This document shows, piece after piece, positions 54,766 to 63,199 of a stretch of DNA of 64,000 nucleotides. The notes beneath the pieces are model-generated. The model searched no databases. It saw only the letters and a list, made by a program, of their open reading frames with translations, and was not told where the DNA came from. Both the position numbers and the translations under genes were made by a program. The stretch covers positions 147,108 through 211,107 of the forward strand of contig NZ_JAEMUX010000003.1 in NCBI RefSeq assembly GCF_016598475.1. The letters run 5' to 3'. The first letter of the stretch is position 1; each line of letters opens with the position of its first letter. This stretch comes from Streptomyces adelaidensis (GTDB taxonomy: Bacteria; Actinomycetota; Actinomycetes; Streptomycetales; Streptomycetaceae).

Positions 54766-54826
54766 CCCGGCGAGGCGAGTCATGGTGACTGCCGAAGCCG
54801 ACAGCCAAAGCCTCCCTCCCCCCTGA

Positions 54827-55738
54827 TCAGCCCTGCGTCCCGCACGTGCCCCCGGCCGACCTCAGCGCCTCCACCGCCGCCCTGATCGACGGCCGCCGGT
54901 CCGCGTCCGCGCGCCACACCGCGTAGACGCTGCGGTGGACCCGGTGGCGCACCGGCACGGTCCGTACGCCGGCCGGCATCGGGTCGCGGCCGAGCCGGGG
55001 CGCGATGCACACACCCAACCCGGCGGCCACCAGGGCGAGTTGGGTATGGTGCTCGCCCGCCCGGTGGGCGATGTGGGGCTCGATACTGTTGGCGCGCAGT
55101 GTGTAGAGCAGCCATTCGTGGCAGAACTCGCCCTCGGGCCAGGCGACCCATGGCTCGTCCGCCAGCTCCTCCAGGTCGATCTCGTCCCGGCCGGCGAGCG
55201 GGTGGCCCCCGGGCAGCGCCACCTCCACGGGGTCGTCGAGGAGCGCGGCCCGGGCGAGCCCTTCGGGCACGGGCAGCGGCTTGTTGTACCAGTCGAGGAC
55301 GACCGCGACATCGACGTCGCCCCGGAGCACCGCGTTGATCGCGAACTCGGGTTCCAGCTCCCGCGACCGCACGCGCAGCGCCGGATGGTGGTCCCGCAGT
55401 GTGCGGAAGGCAGCGGGGAACAGTCCCCGGACGGCCGACGGGAACGCGGCGAGCCGCAGCTCGCCGACCACCTGCCCGCGCTGCGCCTCCAGGTCGGACT
55501 GCGCCAGCTCGACCTGGGACAGGATCTGCGCGGCATGGTCGGCGAGCAGCCGTCCCGCATCGGTCAGGCGCACCCCCCGCCCGTTCTTGGCGAGGAGCCG
55601 CTGTCCCACCTCCCGCTCCAGCTTGGCCAGTTGCTGCGAGACGGCCGAGGTCGTCACATGCAGGCCGTCGGCCGCCCCGCTGACCGAGCCGTGCCGGGCG
55701 AGGGCGTCGAGGGTGCGCAGGCGCTCCAGATTCAACAT
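54827..55738 (-). CDS. LysR-family transcriptional regulator
   Basis: A 303-residue regulator with N-terminal HTH (MLNLERLRTLDALARHGSVSGAADGLHVTTSAVSQQLAKLE, in part) and a substrate-binding-like effector domain. It is divergent from an EamA-family transporter gene at 55814, which it probably controls. The spacer has a direct repeat TGCTACGAGAT. Codon use is ordinary and no TTA codon is seen. Confidence 0.9.
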   Translation of the reverse strand: MLNLERLRTLDALARHGSVSGAADGLHVTTSAVSQQLAKLEREVGQRLLAKNGRGVRLTDAGRLLADHAAQILSQVELAQSDLEAQRGQVVGELRLAAFPSAVRGLFPAAFRTLRDHHPALRVRSRELEPEFAINAVLRGDVDVAVVLDWYNKPLPVPEGLARAALLDDPVEVALPGGHPLAGRDEIDLEELADEPWVAWPEGEFCHEWLLYTLRANSIEPHIAHRAGEHHTQLALVAAGLGVCIAPRLGRDPMPAGVRTVPVRHRVHRSVYAVWRADADRRPSIRAAVEALRSAGGTCGTQG

Positions 55739-55746
55739 GTAAGTGA

Positions 55747-55790
55747 TGCTACGAGATGCAGCGCACGAATTCTCGATTGTGCTACGAGAT
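55747..55790. promoter_or_regulatory. Candidate LysR operator between regulator and EamA genes
   Basis: TGCTACGAGAT occurs at 55747-55757 and again at 55780-55790 (33-base period, three helical turns), with ATTCTCGAT between. The spacing and place fit a LysR-type site for divergent control. Confidence 0.55.
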
Positions 55791-55813
55791 CGATCGGCGG
55801 CATCGTTACGGGC

Positions 55814-56752
55814 ATGACCGCCGCCACGCCCACCCGGACCCCCGCCCATGCCCCCCAAGGCCCCCAAGGCCGTCGCGCCGCCGTCGACCGGCGGTTGCGC
55901 TTCGCCTTCCTCTCCCTCGTCTGGGGCTTCAGCTTCCTCCTGATCAAGGTGGGCACGGAGGCGTACGCGCCTTTCCAGGTGACCTTCGGGCGGCTGCTGT
56001 TCGGCACACTGGTCCTCGCGGCGGCGATGGCGGTGAAGCGGGAGCGGCTGCCGCGCGGCGCCCGTACCTGGGGGCACCTCGTCGTGGCGGCCTTCCTCCT
56101 CAACGCGCTGCCGTTCTCGCTCTTCGCCTACGCGGAGCTGACGATCCCGTCCACGCTGGCGGGCATCTGCAACGCGACCTCACCGCTGTGGGGCATGGCC
56201 CTCTCCCTGGTCGCGCTCTGCGAGGACCGCCCGACCCGGGTCCGGGTCGCCGGTCTCGGCCTCGGCTTCCTCGGTGTGCTCACCGTGCTCGGCGCCTGGC
56301 AGGGCTTCAGCAGCCTGGACGCCGGAGGCACCACATTGGCCCTGCTGGCCTCCCTCAGCTACCCGATCGGCTGGATCTACCTCCGCCGCACCCTGGCCGG
56401 CACCACCGACTCGCACCTCTCCCTCACCGGCGCCCAACTCCTCCTCGCCACCGCCCAACTGGCCCTGGTCACGCCGCTGTTCACCACCCTGCCGACGAGT
56501 TTCCCGGTCCTGCCCCTGCTGGCGGTCGTCGCCCTGGGCACCCTCGGCACCGGCGTGGCCATGCTCATCCAGTACGGGCTCGTCTCCGAGGCCGGCCCCA
56601 CGACCGCCCAGATGGTCACCTACTTCATCCCGGTGATCGCCACGGCCGCGGGCGTCGCACTCCTCGGCGAGTCCCTGACCTGGTCGACCCCGGTCGGCGC
56701 GGCGATCGTCCTGGCGGGCGCGGCTCTGACCCAGGCCAGGCCGCGCAGATGA
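55814..56752 (+). CDS. EamA/DMT-family transporter, copy 1
   Basis: A 312-residue drug/metabolite transporter with ten predicted helices in two EamA halves (SLVWGFSFLLIKVG near the start; ALLASLSYPIGWIYL in the second half). These carry metabolites such as amino acids out of the cell. It is divergent from a LysR regulator. No Shine-Dalgarno stronger than GG is visible. Not obviously cluster-related. Confidence 0.9.
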   Translation: MTAATPTRTPAHAPQGPQGRRAAVDRRLRFAFLSLVWGFSFLLIKVGTEAYAPFQVTFGRLLFGTLVLAAAMAVKRERLPRGARTWGHLVVAAFLLNALPFSLFAYAELTIPSTLAGICNATSPLWGMALSLVALCEDRPTRVRVAGLGLGFLGVLTVLGAWQGFSSLDAGGTTLALLASLSYPIGWIYLRRTLAGTTDSHLSLTGAQLLLATAQLALVTPLFTTLPTSFPVLPLLAVVALGTLGTGVAMLIQYGLVSEAGPTTAQMVTYFIPVIATAAGVALLGESLTWSTPVGAAIVLAGAALTQARPRR

Positions 56753-56786
56753 CAGCGCGCCGCTCGGCCGTACGTGACCTCCCACG

Positions 56787-58139
56787 TCACGCGTAGCCGC
56801 CTCCCGACAGGTAATCCCCACCCGACGCGTAACTCCCGCCCGATGCCGACCCGATGGCCGAGGCCACCGCGTCCGCCACCCTCCCGATCTCCTCCTCCGT
56901 GAGCGTGGAGACCGTGATCCGGATGCCCTGCGGCGCGCCCATCCGGAAGCGGGCACCGGGCGCGACGGCCCAGCCGGCGTGCAGCAGCCGGGCGACCGCG
57001 CCGGTCTCGTCCGGGACCCGGATCCACACGTTCATCCCGCTGACCCCGTGCGCCTCGACCCCGCGCCGCGCGAGCGCGCCGATGAGCGCGTCCCGCCGCC
57101 GCCCGTACGCCGCCGCCACGGCCGTCGCGTCCACCGCCCCGCCGGACCACAGCCGTACAACGGCCCGCTGCACCAGCCGGCTCACCCAGCCCGGCCCCAG
57201 CCGCTGCCGTCCCCGCACCCGGTCGACGGTGGCGGCGTCCCCGGTGAGCACCGCGAGCCGCAGGTCGGGGCCGTACGCCTTGGCGACCGACCGCACGAAG
57301 GCCCAGCTGTGGGTGACGCCGGCCAGCGGGTGGAGGGGCTGATCGACGATCCGGTAGCCATGGTCGTCCTCGATGAGCAGGGTCTCCGGATACGCCTTGA
57401 GCACCGACCGCAGGGCACGCGCGCGCTTGGCGCTCACCGCCGCCCCGGTCGGGTTCTGCGCCCGGTCGGTGACGACCAGGGCCCGCGCCCCGGCCTCCAG
57501 AGCCGCTCGTACGTCGTCGGCGAGCGGCCCTTCGTCGTCGACACCGACCGGGACGACCCGCAGGCCGAGCGCCGGGACGAGGTCGAGCATGCTGCCCCAC
57601 CCCGGGTCCTCGACGGCCACGGCATCCCCGGGCTTGAGGTGGACGGCCAGGACCCGCTCAATGGCGTCGAGCGACCCGGAGGTGACGGTGACCGGCCCGT
57701 CCGGCACTCCGTCCGCGTCCAGGTCGGCCCGCGCGATCCGCGCCAACTCGGGCTCCACGGCCCCCGATCCGTACAGCACCGGCTCGCGGTCACTCTGCTC
57801 GGCAGCGGCCGCGAACACCTCCGCGAGGCGGGGCAGCAGGGTCGTGTCGGGATTGCCGTCGGCCAGGTCACGCACCCCGTCCGGCACCTCCACCCGGATG
57901 TACTCACGCCCCGTCGTCGCCGGCCGGGGCCGCACACGGCTCCCCCGCCGCCCGGCGGTCTCGATGACCCCGCGCTCGCGCAGCGTGCGATAGGCGGCCG
58001 CGACGGTGTTCGGATTCACCCCGAGCCGGGTCGCCAACTCCCGCATCGGCGGCAGCAGTTGACCGGGCTCCAGCTCCCCCGACCCCACCGCGCGCTCGAC
58101 GCTCGCCGCGATCTCAGCTGCGCGCCGCCCAGTGACCAT
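56787..58139 (-). CDS. MocR-family transcriptional regulator, second
   Basis: A 450-residue GntR-aminotransferase chimera. wHTH: LEPGQLLPPMRELATRLGVNPNTVAAAYRTL; aminotransferase part with the probable PLP lysine in RSVAKAYGPDLR. ATG 58139 (MVTGRRAAE) has GGAGAA just upstream and is preferred over the ATG five codons earlier. It is divergent from a pyridoxamine-phosphate-oxidase-fold gene at 58190, a frequent pairing, so it probably regulates that gene in response to PLP or an amino derivative. Confidence 0.88.
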   Translation of the reverse strand: MVTGRRAAEIAASVERAVGSGELEPGQLLPPMRELATRLGVNPNTVAAAYRTLRERGVIETAGRRGSRVRPRPATTGREYIRVEVPDGVRDLADGNPDTTLLPRLAEVFAAAAEQSDREPVLYGSGAVEPELARIARADLDADGVPDGPVTVTSGSLDAIERVLAVHLKPGDAVAVEDPGWGSMLDLVPALGLRVVPVGVDDEGPLADDVRAALEAGARALVVTDRAQNPTGAAVSAKRARALRSVLKAYPETLLIEDDHGYRIVDQPLHPLAGVTHSWAFVRSVAKAYGPDLRLAVLTGDAATVDRVRGRQRLGPGWVSRLVQRAVVRLWSGGAVDATAVAAAYGRRRDALIGALARRGVEAHGVSGMNVWIRVPDETGAVARLLHAGWAVAPGARFRMGAPQGIRITVSTLTEEEIGRVADAVASAIGSASGGSYASGGDYLSGGGYA

Positions 58140-58189
58140 GTATTCTCCTAGCACAAAGCAGATTATGCACTAGCGCAATGGAGAACGCA
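58140..58189. promoter_or_regulatory. Operator region between MocR and PPOX genes
   Basis: The 50-base divergent spacer contains CTAGCAC (58148-58154) and GCACTAGCGC (58167-58176), an inverted CTAG-type pair 20 bases apart around an AT-rich GATTAT centre. It is the only non-coding DNA between the genes, so both promoters and the operator must lie in it. Confidence 0.5.
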
Positions 58190-58882
58190 ATGACGGGGAC
58201 CCCGCAGTCGACGACACCGCCGCCCGCCGCCTACACCCCCACCGACCGCACCGTCCCCACCCGGGCCGCCCACAAGGCCTCGTACGACAAGGAACTGGTG
58301 CACTCGATGCTCGACGAGGGGTATGTCTGCCATCTCGGCTTCGTCCGCGACGGCGCCCCGGTGGTGCTGCCCACGCTGTACGGGCGGGTCGGCGAGACCC
58401 TCTATGTGCACGGCTCGACGGGCTCGCGCCCGCTGCGGATGACGGGCCAGGCCGACCCCGGTCTCCCGGTGTGCCTGACGGTCACGCACGTGGACGCCCT
58501 GATCCTGGCCCGCTCCGGCTTCCACCACTCGATGAACTACCGCTCGGTGGTCGTGCACGGCACCGCCCACCAGGTCACCGACCCGCAGGAGCGGCGGATC
58601 GCGCTGGACGCCCTCGTGGACCAGGTCGTCCCGGGCCGATCGCGGGACTGCCGGCCCGCCAACGGCAAGGAGTTCGCCGCCACCGCCGTGATCCGCCTCG
58701 ACCTGGACGAGGTCTCCGCCAAGACCCGCACCGGCGGCGTCAACGACGAGCCGGAGGACATCGCCCTCCCCCACTGGGCCGGCATCGTCCCCCTCCGCAA
58801 GGGCTACAGCGCCCCCGTCCCGGACCCGGACCTGGCCCCCGACACCGAGCTCCCCAGCTACCTCAAGGCCCTGCTGGGCTGA
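58190..58882 (+). CDS. Pyridoxamine 5'-phosphate oxidase-family protein
   Basis: A 230-residue flavin split-barrel protein: YVCHLGFVRDGAPVVLPTLYGRVGETLYVHGSTGSR (in part), HHSMNYRSVVVHGTA, and RTGGVNDEPEDIALPHWAG. ATG 58190 has GGAGAA upstream; an ATG 12 bases earlier overlaps the ribosome site. Members are often annotated as flavin-nucleotide-binding proteins. The divergent MocR regulator suggests a tie to vitamin B6 chemistry. Confidence 0.88.
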   Translation: MTGTPQSTTPPPAAYTPTDRTVPTRAAHKASYDKELVHSMLDEGYVCHLGFVRDGAPVVLPTLYGRVGETLYVHGSTGSRPLRMTGQADPGLPVCLTVTHVDALILARSGFHHSMNYRSVVVHGTAHQVTDPQERRIALDALVDQVVPGRSRDCRPANGKEFAATAVIRLDLDEVSAKTRTGGVNDEPEDIALPHWAGIVPLRKGYSAPVPDPDLAPDTELPSYLKALLG

Positions 58883-58888
58883 CGGTTC

Positions 58889-58961
58889 AGTCGGCCGACC
58901 GCGCCCCTTCAGGGGCGCGGGGAACCGCGCGAGCAACCACACACGTCCCGAGTCGGCCGAC
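58889..58961. repeat. Streptomyces-type intergenic hairpin flanked by an 11-bp repeat
   Basis: GCGCCCCT-TC-AGGGGCGC (58901-58918) followed by GGGGAACCGCGCGA is a sequence I know to be very common between convergent Streptomyces genes. Here it is flanked by AGTCGGCCGAC at 58889-58899 and 58951-58961. It lies between convergent genes and most likely terminates both. Confidence 0.7.
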
Positions 58962-58980
58962 AACCGGACCCCACGCCGCT

Positions 58981-59976
58981 TCACCGGCCACTGCGCACCG
59001 ACAACTCCGCCTCGACTCCACCGCCCCCGGACGCGACCTCCCGAGGCTCCGCGCTCCCCGGCGCAGACCGCTGCGCGACAAACGCCCCGGCCAACACCAC
59101 CGCCCCGCCCACGATCTGCGGCGCCGACAGATGCTCTCCCAGCAACACCCACGCGAGCACCGTCGCGATGACCGCCTCAAGACACGCGACCACCCCCGCC
59201 ACCTGCGGAGACAGCCGCCGCACCGCCAGCACGCCGGTGACATAGGCGAGCACCGTGGCGATCAGCACGACCCACCCGAGCAGCAACCAGGCAGGCACCG
59301 CCGTCCCGTCCATCCGCGCCGTACCCCCGAGCACGGACCAGTCCATCCCCCACGGCCGCGCCACCACCGTGAGCACCACGGCCCCGACCAGCAGTCCGTA
59401 GGCGATGACCCCGAGCGGATCCGGCGCCTCCGCGCCCCCGCCGCTCCCCTGGTCGGACAGCACGAAGTACCCGACCTGGCAGCAGGCCGCCCCGAGCGCG
59501 AGCAGCAAGCCCAGCGCGTCGAAGCTGAGCCCCGACCAGATCTCGACGACACAGGCGAGCCCGCCGACCGCGAGGACGACCCCGAAGGCGGCGGCCCGCG
59601 TCACCGGCCGACGCTGCACGATCCGCACCCAGCCGAGGACGAGGGCCGGCGCGAGGTACTCGACGAGGAGCGCGACGCCGACGGGGATGCGGGAGATCGA
59701 GGCGAAGTAGAAGGCCTGCACACCGGCCACGGCCAGCAGTCCGAACCCGGCGAGCAACGCGGGCCGGCGCCGTACCAGGTCCCGGTGGCGCACGGCGAGC
59801 GGCAGCATCAACAGCGCGGCGCCGGCGACCCGCAGCCACACGACATGCAGCGGGTCGAGCCCCGCCTCGATGAGCGGCTTGGCCACGGTGCCCGATCCGC
59901 CGAAGGCGACCGCGGACCCGAGCGCGAGCCCCAGCCCTGCACCCCGCCCCCGCTGCCCCTGACTCCCCTGAGACAT
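58981..59976 (-). CDS. EamA/DMT-family transporter, copy 2
   Basis: A 331-residue membrane protein with about ten helices in two EamA repeats (LALGSAVAFGGSGTVAKPLIEAG; LLLALGAACCQVGYFVLSDQG). It is related only distantly to the one at 55814. ATG 59976 is chosen; a GTG four codons earlier is possible. Substrate unknown, probably a small metabolite. Confidence 0.88.
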   Translation of the reverse strand: MSQGSQGQRGRGAGLGLALGSAVAFGGSGTVAKPLIEAGLDPLHVVWLRVAGAALLMLPLAVRHRDLVRRRPALLAGFGLLAVAGVQAFYFASISRIPVGVALLVEYLAPALVLGWVRIVQRRPVTRAAAFGVVLAVGGLACVVEIWSGLSFDALGLLLALGAACCQVGYFVLSDQGSGGGAEAPDPLGVIAYGLLVGAVVLTVVARPWGMDWSVLGGTARMDGTAVPAWLLLGWVVLIATVLAYVTGVLAVRRLSPQVAGVVACLEAVIATVLAWVLLGEHLSAPQIVGGAVVLAGAFVAQRSAPGSAEPREVASGGGGVEAELSVRSGR

Positions 59977-60093
59977 ATGCACCGGCACATGATGACAGCC
60001 GACGACAGGAGCGTCACCCCAGATGACACCTGTCTCACCGGCTGGACGCCAGGCGAGCGCGCTTCAACGACCTTCGCCTCAACGGCCTTCGCT

Positions 60094-60666
60094 TCAACGC
60101 CCCCCGCCGCCACCCACCCCGCACTCCGTGATCCACCCCGCCACCGCCCCCACATCGATCCCCACCTTGCCCAGCACCTCCACGGCTCGCGACCCGGCGG
60201 CCGAGACGAGCACCGCGAGCAGATCGACGCCACGGGTACGCCCCTCGCCCCGCCGCACGGCCCGGTCGTACGCCTGATTCATCGCACGGGCCGCCACCGG
60301 CGACCAGCCGGGCGTACCCGGCACGCCCGGGACGACGCCTGCGTCCTCGACACCGATCTGCCAGCGCAGCCCGTAACCGATGCTGCGCTGCACGAGATAT
60401 CCGAGCAGCCGGGCGACCTGCGAGCCGTCGAAGACGGCACGGGCCCCGGGGTCGTACTCCAGGAGCGTGTGCAGCAGATGGGCCGTGTCGATCTGCCGGT
60501 CCCCGTCACGGAGCGCCCGTCTGCGCGCACCGGCGACCACCGAGGCCAGCTCCTCCGTGAGCCTGCCCTCGATCTCCACGTGGTCCGGACCATGGTCTAC
60601 GGCCGACTGCCGGGGAATACGGGGTCGCACGTCCTCCACCCCATCAGTCCCACTGGCCCGAGTCAT
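60094..60666 (-). CDS. Clp N-terminal-domain protein
   Basis: A 190-residue protein with two Clp amino-terminal repeats (ASVVAGARRRALRDGDRQIDTAHLLHTLLEYDPGA and ARAMNQAYDRAVRRGEGRTRGVDLLAVLVSAAGSRAVEVL, given in part), but no AAA ATPase. Such free-standing domains are common in actinobacteria and may act as adaptors or be orphan. A Gly-rich tail ends it. ATG 60666 is uncertain; the frame is open further upstream. Confidence 0.75.
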   Translation of the reverse strand: MTRASGTDGVEDVRPRIPRQSAVDHGPDHVEIEGRLTEELASVVAGARRRALRDGDRQIDTAHLLHTLLEYDPGARAVFDGSQVARLLGYLVQRSIGYGLRWQIGVEDAGVVPGVPGTPGWSPVAARAMNQAYDRAVRRGEGRTRGVDLLAVLVSAAGSRAVEVLGKVGIDVGAVAGWITECGVGGGGGR

Positions 60667-60909
60667 CCCCGAAAGGAAGCATCTTGCCGTCCGACGCAGC
60701 TTGCGTAGGGACGACCGCCGTCTCCTCCCTACGGATGAGATCCGCACATCCCGTCCAAGGGGCGCGCGCCACCGTGCCCTACGCCCCACACGCAACCACC
60801 CGCGCCCGCCGGTCCGTTCCGGGAACCTGACGGCCCATCAGTATTGAATGTTCCGGGCCCCGAGGCTACGTTCCGCGACACCACCGTCCGAGACCCAAGG
60901 GGTTGTCAC

Positions 60910-61338
60910 ATGGCCGATGTCAGCGCGGAGGCACGCATCGAGGCACCCGCCGAGCAGGTCTGGGCCCGGCTCGTCGACTGGTCCGCGTACGGCGAGTGGA
61001 ACACGACCCACACCGCCTTCCCCAAGGGCGGCCCGGAGACGCTCGAAGTGGGCGGCACCTTCCAGGAGAACCTGAAACTGATGGGCTTCCCGGCGGAGGT
61101 CGAGTGGACCATCGCCGAACTGGAACCCGCCCGCACCCTCGCCATCCAGGGCAAGGGCCCGATGGCCGTGGACCTCGCCACCCGCTACACCCTCACCCCC
61201 GACGGCGACGCCACCACGGTCCGCGTCGACGGCCGGTTCACCGGCGCCGCCGTCTCCCTGATGGCGGGCAAGCTCAAGAACTCCGCCACGGCGGCGCTGA
61301 GCGAGTCCCTGCGCAAGCTGAACGGCCTGGTGACGTAG
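60910..61338 (+). CDS. SRPBCC-family (polyketide cyclase/CoxG-like) protein
   Basis: A 142-residue START-fold protein: EARIEAPAEQVWARLVDWSAYGEWN, GGTFQENLKLMGFP, and a C-terminal helix KNSATAALSESLRKLNGL. AGGGG precedes the ATG. Proteins of this fold bind hydrophobic ligands; no particular activity can be assigned. A strong terminator follows. Confidence 0.88.
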   Translation: MADVSAEARIEAPAEQVWARLVDWSAYGEWNTTHTAFPKGGPETLEVGGTFQENLKLMGFPAEVEWTIAELEPARTLAIQGKGPMAVDLATRYTLTPDGDATTVRVDGRFTGAAVSLMAGKLKNSATAALSESLRKLNGLVT

Positions 61339-61352
61339 CGGACGACGCACAC

Positions 61353-61388
61353 GAGGGTGCCCCGCGGAGACCTCCGCGGGGCACCCTC
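61353..61388. terminator. Perfect 17-bp stem terminator
   Basis: GAGGGTGCCCCGCGGAG (61353-61369) pairs exactly with 61372-61388 across a 2-base turn, 14 bases after the SRPBCC stop. It lies between convergent genes, so it can serve both. Confidence 0.88.
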
Positions 61389-61428
61389 ACACACTACCGA
61401 CTACTCACCACTCGCCCGCCACTGCCCG

Positions 61429-62067
61429 TCAGTCCTCATCCGCGAGGATCAGGTACAGCTTCTTGCGGGCTTCGTTGATCACCACCAGCGCCTTGTCGCG
61501 CTGGTCCTTGTCGCCGGTCTTCCAGACCTGGCCGAACGCCTCCATCAGGCCGAAGCCGGCCTGCCGGATCTCGCTCAGCGCCTCCCAGTCGACCCCGCGC
61601 GAGGCCTCCTCCCAAGGAGCCTCCGGCCCCTCGTCGGCGGCGGTGCGACCGGCCTCGGTGAGCGAGAACAGCTTCTTGCCGCCCTCGGCCTCACTGACGA
61701 TCAGGCCCTCGTCCTCCAGCAGCTGGAGGGTGGGGTACACCGAGCCGGGACTGGGCTTCCACGCCCCGCCACTGCGCTCGGCGATCTCCTGGATCATCTC
61801 GTAACCGTGCATGGGCCTGTCCTTGAGGAGGACCAGGATCGACGCACGTACGTCACCCCGCCGCGCCCTCCCCCGGGGTCCGCCGCGTCCGCGGCCACCC
61901 CAGGGGCCCGCACCGAAAGGCCCGAAGGGCCCGGGACCACCATGGCCCGGCCCGAAAGGCCCGAAGGCACCACGCAGCGCCTCGCCGTCACCTCGACCCT
62001 GGCGGTGCTCACCGCCATGACGTCCATGTCCACGCTCGAATCCGAAGTCTTCTCCACGGGAACGCAT
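61429..62067 (-). CDS. PadR-family transcriptional regulator
   Basis: A 212-residue regulator. A Gly/Phe/Pro-rich N-terminal segment (about 70 residues, GPFGPGHGGPGPFGPFGAGP) precedes the PadR winged helix (ASILVLLKDRPMHGYEMIQEI; GSVYPTLQLLEDEGLI) and a C-terminal dimerisation helix. ATG 62067 follows GGAG. Palindromes upstream suggest autoregulation. Its target is not adjacent. Confidence 0.9.
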   Translation of the reverse strand: MRSRGEDFGFERGHGRHGGEHRQGRGDGEALRGAFGPFGPGHGGPGPFGPFGAGPWGGRGRGGPRGRARRGDVRASILVLLKDRPMHGYEMIQEIAERSGGAWKPSPGSVYPTLQLLEDEGLIVSEAEGGKKLFSLTEAGRTAADEGPEAPWEEASRGVDWEALSEIRQAGFGLMEAFGQVWKTGDKDQRDKALVVINEARKKLYLILADED

Positions 62068-62359
62068 CGCAATCACTCCATTCCATCGTTGATCTGTCGC
62101 GATGCCTCAACGATATATCGGAACCTGTCGGATGACAATGCCTCGCCGGAACATCGCTCCTGACCTGTGCCAGTGAACGTTGATCGATTGCCGCTGAAGG
62201 GCGATCGATGGCTGTCTGTGTCAGTTAAGGATGACAACTTGCAGATTCGTGTCAGTCATGGACGACCGTTGGCGGCTCTGTCGTTTCGCGCTGGCAGGTC
62301 TCGTTAGCGCTTGTGCAGCCCGGCCCGCGCGGCGTCGATCTGGCGATAGCGTGATCCTC
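62068..62359. other. Divergent spacer with PadR-type palindromes
   Basis: The gap between the PadR gene and the phosphotransferase gene is AT-richer than average. CGATATATCG (62111-62120) is a perfect 10-base palindrome, and TCGTTGA/TCAACGA (62086-62092, 62107-62113) form an inverted pair overlapping it. They lie where the PadR promoter should be. The rest has no clear gene. Confidence 0.55.
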
Positions 62360-63199
62360 ATGACGGCTGAAGACGAGGCGCTGGTCGGCGGCATGGCGAA
62401 CGCGGGGGCAGTTTTCCGCCGAGGGGAGTTGGTGGAGCGACCGGCACCGCGCAACGCGCGCGACCTCCATGCCTATCTCCTTGAGCTGAAGGAGCACGGC
62501 TTCGACGCGGCGCCGGCCCCTGTCGGTCTCACCGCGGATGGCCATGAGCAGCTGACTTTCATCCCTGGCGACGTGGCTCTGCCGCCGTTCCCGGACTGGG
62601 CGATGACAAGTTCTGCCCTCGAATCGGTGGGGAGTCTGCTGCGGCGTCTGCATGAGACCAGCGCGGCCGTCGCGGTCGACACCCGCGCCGAGTGGTCCCC
62701 GGACCTCGCCGACCCGGAGGGGGGAACGATGTTGTGTCACAACGATGTGTGCCCGGACAACGTCGTCTTCCGCGACGGTCGCGCCGCGGCCCTGATCGAT
62801 TTCGACTTGGCGGCCCCGGGCCGTGCCCTCTGGGACATCGCCATGACTGCCCGCTATTGGGTGCCCATGCTTGATCCCGAGTCCGCGGCCGCTCTCTATC
62901 CCTCCGGGCTGGATGCGGCCGAACGGCTGCGGATTCTTGCCGACAGCTACGGCCTCTTGGCAGGGGACCGCGCCGAGTTGCCCGGCGTCATCGACAGGAA
63001 AGCCGCAACGGCCAAGAAGGACCGCCGCGTCGCGGCCCGCACCAAGGCCACCACGCCGACGGCGGCGACAACCCCGCCACCGCTGAGCACGCAGGACAAA
63101 CCCGCCCCGCACGAGCCGGCGGAGGACGAGGAAACCATGGCCGAGGTGATCCCGCTGGGGCTCTTCGACCCGCTCGAGGACCCCTGGAAGAGATCATGA
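62360..63199 (+). CDS. Aminoglycoside-phosphotransferase-fold protein with a transposase-like C-terminal tail
   Basis: About 279 residues. Residues 1-205 are an APH/choline-kinase-like domain with LLRRLHETS, the catalytic CHNDVCPDNVVF and the metal-binding IDFDLAAPGRALWD. From about residue 210 the sequence changes to a Lys/Ala/Thr/Pro-rich stretch (KKDRRVAARTKATTPT) ending AEVIPLGLFDPLEDPW. That tail is not APH-like; from memory it resembles the C-terminus of Mu/TniA-type actinobacterial transposases. I infer a fusion at a transposon junction near 62990. ATG 62360 is chosen by homology of the start (MTAEDEALVGG). Confidence 0.75.
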   Translation: MTAEDEALVGGMANAGAVFRRGELVERPAPRNARDLHAYLLELKEHGFDAAPAPVGLTADGHEQLTFIPGDVALPPFPDWAMTSSALESVGSLLRRLHETSAAVAVDTRAEWSPDLADPEGGTMLCHNDVCPDNVVFRDGRAAALIDFDLAAPGRALWDIAMTARYWVPMLDPESAAALYPSGLDAAERLRILADSYGLLAGDRAELPGVIDRKAATAKKDRRVAARTKATTPTAATTPPPLSTQDKPAPHEPAEDEETMAEVIPLGLFDPLEDPWKRS

